From DASUAS01 sp963720765 (GTDB taxonomy: Bacteria > Actinomycetota > Acidimicrobiia > IMCC26256 > DASPTH01), in assembly GCA_963720765.1 (NCBI GenBank), contig CAVRGS010000011.1, positions 124,001 through 188,000 of the forward strand: a DNA stretch of 64,000 nt, read 5' to 3'. Of this stretch, positions 54,984-63,291 are shown piece after piece; the first letter of the stretch is position 1, and each line of letters begins with the position of its first letter. The position numbers were made by a program, and so were the translations under genes. The notes beneath the pieces are model-generated. The model was not told where the DNA came from. It was given only the letters and a program-made list of their open reading frames with translations, and made no database searches.

Positions 54984-55987
54984 TCCCGCGGCCGGTGGCC
55001 GAGTCGGTCGACGCGCTGGTCGCGGGCGCATCGAGCCGTACGCCCGTGCGGTTCGCCGACTCGAGGTCGGGTGCCCGCTTCGAGCGCGTCGTGATCGACG
55101 ACGAGCGCTACGTGCTGAAGCACGTCGACACGCGCGACGACTGGATCATGCGCCAGACCGGCGACATCGGCTGCATCCCGATCCGGGTGTGGGAGTCGGG
55201 CGCGTTCGACCTGGTGCCCGCGTCGATCGACCACGCCACCGTCGGCGCAGCGCGACGAGGGCGGGCACGGCGCGGTGTTGCTGCGCGACGTGGGCGAGTG
55301 GCTGGTCCCGACCGGCGACGGCGCCGATCGAGTCGACGCACCATCTGCAGTTCCTCGACCATCTCGCCGCGCTGCACGCGGCGACGTGGGGCTGGCGCGA
55401 CGACATCGGCCTGCTGCCCGAGCGCGAACCGCTACTCGTTCTTCGGACCGGCGGCGCTCGCCTGCGAAGCCGGGCTCGGGTTCCCGCCAACCCGTCCCCC
55501 GCATCGCCACGGAGGGCTGGCTGCGCCTCGACGAGGCGTCACCCGAGCTCGCCGACGCGCTCCGTCCGCTGCGCGTCGCGCCGTGGCCCTTGTTCGACGC
55601 GCTGGCGGAGACGCCGACCGCGTTCCTCCACGGCGACACGAAGTTCGGGAACCTCGGCGTTCGGCCCCGACGGCCGCACCGTCCTGCTCGACTGGTCGCA
55701 GACCGGCGAGGGACCGCCGCTCGCCGAGATCGTCCACCAGCTCGCGCTCAACCGGGCGCGCATCCCAGCCGAGCTCGCGCGCGACGCGACCGTCGACGCG
55801 TACCGCGCCGCGCTCGAACGTCACGGGGTCGACACCGCGCCGTGGTTCGAGCGTCAGCTCGCGCTGTGCCTCGTCGGCGTGATGCTCCAGCTCGGCTGGG
55901 AGAAGGCGTTCGACGACACCGGCGACGAGCTCGCCTGGTGGCGCGACCGGGTCGATCGACACCGCGAGAGCACTCGCTCGCGCCTGA
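54980..55987 (+). CDS. Aminoglycoside phosphotransferase-like kinase (six frame breaks)
   Basis: About 334 aa. APH/ChoK fold: FERVVIDDERYVLKHVDTRD, LLRDVGEWLVPTGDG, HHLQFLDHLAALHAATWGWR, FLHGDTKFGNLGVGPDGRTV and LLDWSQTGEGPP, giving the catalytic Asp (HGDxxxxN) and metal Asp (D). The native target is unknown; do not read it as antibiotic resistance. Six shifts (about 55250, 55325, 55430, 55495, 55665 and 55940) return to the start frame, with the stop at 55985-55987. ATG overlaps the previous gene. Confidence 0.82.
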
Positions 55988-55998
55988 TCCTCACCGAA

Positions 55999-56042
55999 CA
56001 TCTCGAAGTTGACCGTCACATGAGCACGCCAACTTCGAGATG
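55999..56042. terminator. Bidirectional hairpin with 13-bp perfect stem
   Basis: CATCTCGAAGTTG (55999-56011) and CAACTTCGAGATG (56030-56042), 18-nt loop, between the convergent stops at 55987 and 56059. Relatively AT-rich for this region. No T-tract, so termination is inferred from position and symmetry. Confidence 0.6.
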
Positions 56043-56058
56043 CTCGTTCGCCGGGGAC

Positions 56059-56834
56059 CTACTCGAAGAGGTCGGGCTGTTCCCTCGTGATCTTCTGGTA
56101 GAGGGGCTGGAAGCTGGCGTAGCCCGACGACGTGCGCGCCGACCTGCGAGCAGCGTGAGACGGGCGACGTCGTCGGCGATCGGGATCGGGGTGCCCGCGG
56201 CCTCGGCGAGCAGTTGCGCCTGGCACGACCGCTCCATGGTCACGTACCACCACACCGCTTCCTCGACCGAGTGGCCGACGGTGAGAAGTCCGTGGTTGCG
56301 CAGGATGACGGCCTTGCGGTCCTCGAGCACGAGGCCGATGCGCTTGCCCTCGGACTGGTCGAGCACGACGCCGGTGAAGTCGTCGAACAGCGCGTGGTCG
56401 TCGTAGAACGCGCACGCGTCCTGGGTGAGCGGGTCGAGCAGGCGGCCGAGCGACGACCACGCCTTGCCGTAGAGCGAGTGCGAGTGGGCGGCGGCGGTGA
56501 TGTCGGGGCGTGCCTCGTGCAGCGCCGAGTGGATGGCGAACGCCGCGGTGTTCACGCTGCCCTCGCCTTCGACGACCTCGCCCTGCGAGTTGACGAGGAT
56601 GAGGTCGGAGACACGGATGTGGCTGAAGGCCATGCCGAACGGGTTCACCCAGAAGTGGTCGAGGCGCTCGGGGTCGCGTGCGGTGATGTGACCGGCGACG
56701 CCCTCCTCGAACCCGAACTTGCCGAAGATGCGGAAGCCGGCAGCGAGGCGCTGCTTGCGGTGCTGGCGCTCCTCCTCGACGGTGTCGTACTTGGGGAGGT
56801 ACCAGCGATCGTCGCGGACAGCGGTCTGGGCCAT
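56059..56834 (-). CDS. Class II aldolase/adducin family protein (two frame breaks)
   Basis: About 257 aa. Zn-dependent aldolase fold: LAAGFRIFGKFGFEEGVAGH, ITARDPERLDHFWVNPFG, HSALHEARPDITAAAHSHS (zinc HxH), RNHGLLTVGHSVEEAVWWYV (third His). Ends in SFQPLYQKITREQPDLFE. Members include L-fuculose-phosphate aldolase-like and hydroxy-acid enzymes; the substrate is not predictable. Two extra bases between about 56125 and 56145. ATG 56834 with GAGGTGA 5 nt upstream. Confidence 0.9.
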
Positions 56835-56905
56835 GGGAATCACCTCGTGCTGCGGGATGCTCTCCCCCGAGGGTAGGTCAAGGAGCCGGCGCCTTCCGCC
56901 CGCGA

Positions 56906-57893
56906 TCAGGGACGGAAGCGAGTGAGGCCGTCGAGCTCGAGGACGTCGCCGTCGTCGGTGACGAACAGCCCGGTGGCTCCGGCCGCCTCGACCAACGCCG
57001 CGACCGTCGTCGATCCCGGCGACGAACGCCGCCTTCGCCAGCACCTCGGCCCGCCACGCCTCCCCGGCCACCACGGTGACCGACGCGATGCCCGACTCGG
57101 CCGGCTCACCGGTGCGGGGATCGATGAGGTGGTGCAAGGTGCGCTCGCCGCGCCGCCACGCCCGGCGCAGCTTGGTGCTCGTCGCGATCGCGCCCTTCGA
57201 CGAACGCGAGCAGTCCGGTGCGGCCGGTCTCGAGCGGGTCGTCGACGTCGACGACCCAGCCGTGCGGCCCGGGGCGCCTCGCCGCGGGCGCGCAGGTCAC
57301 CGCCCATGTTCACGAGCACACCGGTCACGCCGGGAACGCCGGCGACGAGCAGCTCGCCCGACACCTCGTCGGCCGCCGCGCCCTTGCCGATGCCGCCGAG
57401 GTCGATGGCGACCCCGACGGGCAGCCGCACCGCCGACACCAGCGAGTCGAGCTCGACGTCGCCGCAACCGGGCACGCCGGCGGCGATCCGGTCATCGCGC
57501 CGTCACCCGCGGCCTGATATCCGGCCCGTTCACCGTCGCGTGCGACCGCGTCGAAGTCGCGGTCGTACCCGGCGGCCTCGAGCGCGGCGAGCACGGTCGG
57601 GTCGTAGCGCCCGCCGGTGTCACGCCACGACGTCGACCGCACGGGCGACCAACGAGAACGTGCTCGGCGACACCATCACCGGCGCACCGGCCGCGTCGTT
57701 GAGTCGGCACAGTTCGCTCGTCGGCCGGAAGCGCGACCAGCGCGCTTCGCGCACTTCGAGGGCGTCCGCTGCGAGCGTCGGCGAGCATCGCCATGGCGGC
57801 GTCGTCGGCGCCGACCGCGAGCACCTCCACGTCGGTGCCCATCGCCCGGAATCGGGCAGGCGGCGCGAGCGCGGGTTCGGTCACTGCGCCCAC
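56906..57893 (-). CDS. apbE: FAD:protein FMN transferase (ApbE), multiple frame breaks
   Basis: About 325 aa. Covalently attaches FMN to Thr/Ser of target flavoproteins. Seen in different frames: MGTDVEVLAVGADDAA, ARWSRFRPTSELCRLND, VAIDLGGIGKGAAADEV, GVLVNMGGDLRARG, the R-T-L-HHLIDPRTGEPA stretch, SVTVVAGEAWRAEVLAKAAF, and final TGLFVTDDGDVLELDG. IDLGGIGKG and NMGGDLR are the flavin and Mg motifs. At least four shifts, most likely seven (span 3n+1). No obvious target (NqrB/C, RnfG) in the window. Confidence 0.85.
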
Positions 57894-57943
57894 CGTACCG
57901 ACGTGGCGAAGAGCCGACGATCGGGGACCTAGCGTGGGAGGCG

Positions 57944-59500
57944 ATGCGCGTCGCCGCCATGGACCTCGGGTCGAACTCCTTCCACCTGCTCGTGGCCGAC
58001 GTGCACGCCGACGGCCACATCGATCCGCTGGTGCAGGAGAAGGAGATGCTGCGCCTCGGCGACGTCGTGAGCCGTCACGGATCGATCCCGGTCACCGCCG
58101 CCGACCAGGCCGTCGCCACCGTCCGCCGCTTCCGCCTCCTCGCCGAGGCCGCCGGCGCCACCGAGATCCTGGCCAAGGCGACCGCGGCGATCCGGCGCGC
58201 CAGCCAACGGCGGTGAGGTCGTCGACCGCATCCGGGCCGAGACCGGCGTGCACATCGAGGTCATCGGCGGTCTCGAGGAGGCGCGCCTCATCTTCGGCGC
58301 GGTGCGCGCGTCGGTGGTGCTCGACCCGTCGCCCGCGCTGTGCTTCGACCTCGGCGGCGGCAGCCTCGAGGTGATGGTCGGCGACGCCAGCAGCCTGATG
58401 TGGGCCACCAGCGTCCCGCTCGGCGTCGCGCGGCTCAGCACCGAGTACGTGCGCTCCGATCCGATCTCCAAGCGCGACCGTCGCGCGCTGCGCGACCACA
58501 TCGAAGGCGTGCTCGCACCCGTCGTGCACGAGGTCGCGCCGTACGAACCCAAGCTCGCGGTCGGGAGCAGCGGCACGCTCGAGTCGTTGGCCGAGATGGT
58601 CGCGGCCCGGCGCGACGAGGACACGCCGGCCACGTTGAACCAGCTCACCATCGATCGCAGCGAGTTCCTGGCCCTGCACGACGACCTGCTGGCGTCGACC
58701 GCCGCCGACCGGCTGCGCATCGACGGGCTCGACGCTCGGCCGGGTCGACCTGATCGTGGCCGGGTCGATGGTGCTCGCCACCGCGATGGACGTGTTCGGC
58801 TTCGACCAGCTGACGATCAGCGAGTGGGCGCTGCGCGAGGGCATCGTGCTCGACGCGGGCCGTCACCACGACCCCACCGAGTGGTCCGACGACCCGCACG
58901 CGATCCGCGGCAGCGCGGTCTTGAGCCTCGCCCGGCGGTGCAACTGGTCGGAGCCGCACTCGCGCCAGGTCGCGAAGCTGTCCCTCGACCTCTTCGACGC
59001 CACCGCCGAGTTGCACCGCCTCGACCCCGCCGACCGCGAACTGCTCGAGTTCGCCGCGCTCCTCCACGACATCGGCGAGCACGTCGCCAGCAGCGGCCAC
59101 CACAAGCACAGCGCCTACCTGGTGCGCAACGGCCAGCTGCGCGGCTTCGCTCCCGACGAGGTGGAGCTGCTCGCGGCGGTGGTGCGCTGGCACCGGCGTG
59201 GCGACCCGCGTGTGTCCGACGAGTTCCCGTCTGCTCGACGCCGACGCGATCGAGCGCGTGCGGGCACTGGCCGCGATCCTGCGGGTCGCCGACGGGCTCG
59301 ACCGCAGCCGCAACCAGAACGTGTACGGACTCGACGCGATGGTCACGCCATCGCTGGTGTTGCTGCGCGTGCGCGCGCTGGACGACGCCGAGCTCGAGAT
59401 CTGGGGTGCTCGGCGCAAGCGCGCACTGCTCGAGAAGGTGCTCGACCGCGAGCTCGAGCTCACCACCCACTCACCTGCCGGCCACCCGGCTGCGGGTTGA
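57944..59500 (+). CDS. Ppx/GppA phosphatase family protein with HD domain (three frame breaks)
   Basis: About 517 aa. Exopolyphosphatase/pppGpp phosphatase of the ASKHA fold: RVAAMDLGSNSFHLLVADV, FDLGGGSLEVMVG, PLGVARLSTEYV, GSSGTLESLAEMVAAR, VAGSMVLATAMDVFG, then an HD domain (FAALLHDIGEHVASSGHHKH). Hydrolyses polyphosphate or pppGpp. Extra bases near 58205, 58737 and 59235; span 3n. GGGAGG precedes the ATG. An alternative ATG at 57959 starts MDLGSNS. Confidence 0.9.
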
Positions 59501-59532
59501 CCCGCTTCCCTCCGCGAAAGGCGACTGCTGTC

Positions 59533-60960
59533 ATGCGCACACTTCCGATCGGTGACGAACGCGTCGGAGCATCGAGCACCGGCGACGAGATCGTGGTGCG
59601 GTCTCCCTTCGACGGCCACGAGATCGACCGCGTGCCGGCGTGCGGAGCCGAGGAGGTCACGCGCGCGGTGGCGCTCGCGAAGGACGCGCTGAACGCGAGC
59701 ACACGCTGGCGCCGTGGGAACGCGCCGAGATCCTCGACCGCGCCGCGCACCTGCTCGTCGGAACGGACCGAGGAGTTCGCCCGCATCATCGCCGAAGAGG
59801 CGGCCAAGCCGATCAAGACCGCGCGGGTCGAGGCCAAGCGCGGCGGTGTCGACCTTCACGTTCGCGTCGGTCGAAGCCCGACGCCTCGCGGGCGAGGTCG
59901 TGCCGCTCGACGCGTCCGACGTGGGCGAGGGCAAGCTCGGCTTCACGCTGCGCGTGCCGATCGGCGTCGTCGGCGCGATCAGCCCGTTCAACTTCCCGCT
60001 GAACCTGGTGGCCCACAAGCTCGCACCCGCGATCGCCGCCGGCTGCCCCGTCGTGCTGAAGCCGGCGTCGCAGACTCCGCTCTCCGCCATCGCCCTCGCC
60101 GAGCTGCTGCTCGACGAGTGCGGACTCCCGAGCGGGCACCTCAGCGTGGTCACCGGCAGCGGCGGCACGGTCGGCAACGCGATCGTCGACGATCCCGACA
60201 TCGCGCTCATCACCTTCACCGGATCCCCCGACGTGGGTTGGGGCATCAAGGCGCGCGCACCCCAGAAGAAGGTGGGCCTCGAGCTCGGCAACAACGCGCC
60301 GGTGATCATCGAGCCCGACGGCGACGTCGACACCGCGGCGGCGAAGATCGCCGTCGCCGGGTTCAGCCACGCCGGCCAGTCGTGCATCTCGACCCAGCGG
60401 GTCTACCTGCACGAGTCGATCGCCGATCGGCTTCCTCGATCAGCTCGTGCCCAAGGTCGAGGCGCTGGTCGTCGGCGATCCGCTCGACGAAGGCACCGAC
60501 GTCTCCGCGCTCATCTCCACCGGCGAGCGCGAGCGGGTCGAGTCGTGGATCGACGAAGCGGTGGCGGCGGGCGCCAAGGTGCTCACCGGCGGCGACCGAG
60601 CGCAACGGCGTCCTCGCTCCGACCGTGCTGACCGACGTGCAGCCGGACATGAAGGTGTGCAGCCTCGAGGTGTTCGGCCCGGTGATCGCGGTGCAGACGT
60701 ACCGCGACGTCGACGACGCCTTCCGTCTCGCCAACGACACCCGCTACGGGCTGCAGGCCGCGATCTTCACCCGCGACCTACCCCTCGCGCTCCGCGCCGC
60801 GCGCGAGCTCGACTTCGGCGGCGTGCTCGTCAACGAGGTCCCGACCTGGCGCGCCGACCAGATGCCCTACGGCGGCGTGCGCGACAGCGGCAACACCCGC
60901 GAGGGCCCGCACTACGCGGTGCACGAGATGACCGAGACCCGTCTCGTCGTGCTGAGTTGA
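59533..60960 (+). CDS. Aldehyde dehydrogenase (six frame breaks)
   Basis: About 474 aa. NAD(P)-dependent oxidation of an aldehyde. GVVGAISPFNFPLNLVAHKL, PVVLKPASQTPLSAIALAEL, ITFTGSPDVGWGIKAR, KKVGLELGNNAPVIIEPDGD (catalytic Glu), FSHAGQSCISTQRV (catalytic Cys), LEVFGPVIAVQTYRDVDDAF, MPYGGVRDSGNTREGPHYAV. Closest in style to succinate-semialdehyde or phosphonoacetaldehyde dehydrogenases. Shifts: two before 59705, then near 59760, 59855, 60430 and 60598; span 3n. ATG start at 59533. Confidence 0.9.
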   Translation: MRTLPIGDERVGASSTGDEIVVRSPFDGHEIDRVPACGAEEVTRAVALAKDALNASTRWRRGNAPRSSTAPRTCSSERTEEFARIIAEEAAKPIKTARVEAKRGGVDLHVRVGRSPTPRGRGRAARRVRRGRGQARLHAARADRRRRRDQPVQLPAEPGGPQARTRDRRRLPRRAEAGVADSALRHRPRRAAARRVRTPERAPQRGHRQRRHGRQRDRRRSRHRAHHLHRIPRRGLGHQGARTPEEGGPRARQQRAGDHRARRRRRHRGGEDRRRRVQPRRPVVHLDPAGLPARVDRRSASSISSCPRSRRWSSAIRSTKAPTSPRSSPPASASGSSRGSTKRWRRAPRCSPAATERNGVLAPTVLTDVQPDMKVCSLEVFGPVIAVQTYRDVDDAFRLANDTRYGLQAAIFTRDLPLALRAARELDFGGVLVNEVPTWRADQMPYGGVRDSGNTREGPHYAVHEMTETRLVVLS

Positions 60961-60989
60961 CCGCCGACGGCCGGTACGCTGACCAGCGC

Positions 60990-61257
60990 GTGACGACGGA
61001 CCCGAGCCCGCCGCCGACACCCGGCGCCCTTCCCGCGCGTCCGCCCCGACCGCTCATCGTGCACTTCGGGGTCGACAGCGCGGTGGCGTTCCTCGCCCTG
61101 GTGTTCCTCGGACTGATCTTCGGCGTGCCGTGGGGCATCACCGCGTTCGTGTCCCTCGGCGATCGGCGCCGTCGCGTGTCGCTACACCCACCGCGCCGAG
61201 GTGCGCGCCCTGGCCGCACGCGAGCAGCCGCCCCCCGAGGAGCAGCCGCCGGCGTGA
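60990..61257 (+). CDS. Small single-helix membrane protein upstream of hlyIII (one frame break)
   Basis: About 88 aa. Pro-rich N-terminus (VTTDPSPPPTPGALPARPPR), one hydrophobic segment (FGVDSAVAFLALVFLGLIFG, VPWGITAFV), then a charged C-terminus with Glu/Pro. One extra base near 61155 after TAFVS; span 3n+1. GTG start; the stop overlaps the next gene as GTGA. Function unknown. Confidence 0.6.
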
Positions 61258-61944
61258 GCTCCGAGTCCGGACCGCTGGCGACGGCGGGGCGGGTGCCCGC
61301 GTACACGCTCCCGAAGCCGCGCTACCGCGGCGCGTCGCACTTCTACGCGCTGTTCGTCGCGCGTCGTCGCCGCCGTCGCACTGGTGGCGACGGCACCCGC
61401 CGGCCTCGCCACGTTCGCGGCCGCGGTGTACGCCACCTGCCTGGTCGCCATGTTCGGCGCCAGCGCGCTCTACCACCGCGGCAACTGGTCGCACGCCACC
61501 GCCAGGAAGCTGCTGCAGCTCGACCACACCGCGATCTTCCTGATGATCGCGGGTACGTACACGCCGATCGCGCTGCTGGCGATGGACGGCACCGCGCGGG
61601 TGGCGACGCTCACCGCGGTGTGGGTGGTGGCGGCCGCCGGGATCGTCTTCGAGTGGATGCCGATCCCGGCGCCGCGCGGCTACGTGACCACGGTGTACAT
61701 GTTCCTCGGGTGGATCGGCGCGTTCTCCTTCGTCCCGCTCTACGAGGCAACCGGCTGGGACGGCGTGCTGCTCGTCGCCGGCGGCGGGTTGCTCTACACC
61801 ATCGGCGCGATCGTGCACGCGGCGCGCAAGCCCGATCCGTGGCCCGAGACGTTCGGCTACCACGAGATCTTCCACATCTTCGTGATCCTGGCCGCGCTCC
61901 TCCACTACTGCGCGATCGCGTTCCTCGTGCTCCCGCTCGACTGA
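61254..61944 (+). CDS. Hemolysin III / PAQR family membrane protein (one frame break)
   Basis: About 229 aa. Seven predicted helices: FVALVATAPAGLATFAAAVY region, YATCLVAMFGASALYHRGNW, RKLLQLDHTAIFLMIAGTYT, WVVAAAGIVFEWMPI, GYVTTVYMFLGWIGAFSFVP, and DPWPETFGYHEIFHIFVILA. The conserved Ser-x3-His, Asp and HxxxH residues (SALYHRGNW; LDHTAIF; GYHEIFHIF) mark the PAQR metal-hydrolase fold. One extra base near 61365. GTG start overlaps the previous gene. Confidence 0.88.
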
Positions 61945-61948
61945 CGAC

Positions 61949-62698
61949 GTGGCCTCCGATCACGAGCGCCGGAACCGCGAGTTCTGGGACGCCGACGCCG
62001 ACGACTACCAGGCCGCGCACGCGCCGCGCCTCGACGGCGCGACCTGGGGCGTGTGGCTGCTCCCCGAGGCGGAGCTCCGGGTGCTCGGCGACGTGCGTGG
62101 ACTCGACGTGCTCGAGTACGGCTGCGGCGACGCCCGCTGGTCCGTGCACCTCGCACGTGACGGCGCGCGAGTGGTCGCGCTCGACCAGTCACGCGGGCAA
62201 CTCCGTCACGCGCGCGCGTTGCTCGAGGAGACCGGCGTCGACGTGCGCCTCGTGTGCGCGAGCGCAGAGGCGGTGCCACTCGCGGCCGGTGCGTTCGATC
62301 TCGTGATGTGCGACCACGGCGCCATGTCGTTCTGCGATCCCGAGCACACCGTCGCGGAGGTCGCGCGACTGCTGCGCACCGGCGGTCGCCTCGTGTTCTC
62401 GCACACGACGCCGTGGCCGTACCTGGCGTGGGACTTCGAGCGGGAACGGGTCGGGCGTCGCCTGCGGCGTTCGTACTTCGGGATGCGCCGCTTCGACGAC
62501 GGCGCGGGCGAGGGCACCGTCGACTTCCAACTGCCGTACGGCGAGTGGATCCGATGCTTCCGTCGCCACCGGCTCGTAGTCGACGACCTCGTCGAGCTGC
62601 AGGCACCGAAGCACGCAACCACCTCCTACGACGACTTCGATGCCCGCTGGGCCCGCCGCTGGCCCGCCGAACAGATCTGGGTCACGCACAAGGAGTGA
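61949..62698 (+). CDS. Class I SAM-dependent methyltransferase
   Basis: 249 aa, intact. Motif I VLEYGCGDARWSVHLARDGA, motif II VVALDQSRGQL, AEAVPLAAGAFDLVMCDHGA (Asp motif), FCDPEHTVAEVARLLRTGGR and LVFSHTTPWPYLAWDFERER. Methyltransferase_11-type. The substrate is unknown. Starts GTG, 4 nt after the hlyIII stop. Confidence 0.88.
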   Translation: MASDHERRNREFWDADADDYQAAHAPRLDGATWGVWLLPEAELRVLGDVRGLDVLEYGCGDARWSVHLARDGARVVALDQSRGQLRHARALLEETGVDVRLVCASAEAVPLAAGAFDLVMCDHGAMSFCDPEHTVAEVARLLRTGGRLVFSHTTPWPYLAWDFERERVGRRLRRSYFGMRRFDDGAGEGTVDFQLPYGEWIRCFRRHRLVVDDLVELQAPKHATTSYDDFDARWARRWPAEQIWVTHKE

Positions 62699-62808
62699 AG
62701 CGGTCGGTGCCCGTTCCGGCCCGCCCCACGACGCGGCGTGGCCCCGAGCCCGCCAACCCGGGACTTGCGGCCCTAGCCGGTGCGGCCGGCCGCTCGTACC
62801 CTCTCGAC

Positions 62809-63213
62809 GTGAGCAACTACGGGTTGAAGGTGCTGGACCGCGCGGCATGTGCGGCGCTGCTGCAGACGCAACGAGTCGGTCGCGTCGGCGTGTGCGCTCA
62901 CCAGCCGCTCGTGTTCCCGGTCGTGTACGCGCTCCTCGACGATGACGTGGTGTTCCGCACCGCACCGGGCGAAAAGCTGATCGCGGCGGTCATGAACCGC
63001 GTGGTTGCGTTCGAGATCGACGAGTACGACGTCGCGGCGCGGAGTGGCTGGAGCGTGCTCGTCAGCGGTACCGCCGAGGAGATCCTCGATCGTGAGGAAT
63101 TGCAACGTGCCGGTGCGCTCGGTCTCGAGCCGTGGGCCGGCGAGGCACGAGATCGCTTCGTGCGCATCCGCGCCGAAGCGGTGAGCGGGCGACGCGTCGA
63201 GCCGGATGCGTGA
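62809..63213 (+). CDS. Pyridoxamine 5'-phosphate oxidase-like flavoprotein (PPOX)
   Basis: 134 aa, intact. Split beta-barrel flavin-binding fold: LDRAACAALLQTQRVGRVGV, QPLVFPVVYALLDDDVVFRT, APGEKLIAAVMNRVVAFEID, SGWSVLVSGTAEEILDREEL. Belongs to the group that binds FMN, F420 or heme; the cofactor cannot be told from sequence. GTG at 62809 lies 6 nt after TACCCT (62797-62802), which gives the leaderless pattern. Confidence 0.83.
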   Translation: MSNYGLKVLDRAACAALLQTQRVGRVGVCAHQPLVFPVVYALLDDDVVFRTAPGEKLIAAVMNRVVAFEIDEYDVAARSGWSVLVSGTAEEILDREELQRAGALGLEPWAGEARDRFVRIRAEAVSGRRVEPDA

Positions 63214-63291
63214 TCCGGTGTGCCGCCGACTGCTCGCCGGGTTGTGAGCAGCGCACCGAGATCCGACGGGCACGGCGGTCGGCGAAGGTCG

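Noticed and set aside
54980..55987. APH-like gene as an acquired antibiotic-resistance gene
   Set aside because: Only general APH-fold motifs are seen, in a normal chromosomal setting with no mobile element. Most members of this fold act on other substrates.
58645..60387. 580-codon minus-strand frame opposite Ppx and aldehyde dehydrogenase
   Set aside because: Antisense of genes with clear catalytic motifs; no domain is recognisable in its translation.
6244..61944. Broken genes read as pseudogenes
   Set aside because: Essential genes (murB, murC, murE, murF, ftsI, rsmH) are broken the same way, all with one extra base, and conserved motifs continue perfectly after each break.
6244..61944. 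Breaks first interpreted as loss of a GC dinucleotide
   Set aside because: A 2-bp loss gives the same frame, but restored motifs in pfk (SGMAGG, LRGGTP), threonine aldolase (RAHVYRHE) and TesB (MPDV) fit removal of one base better than addition of two.
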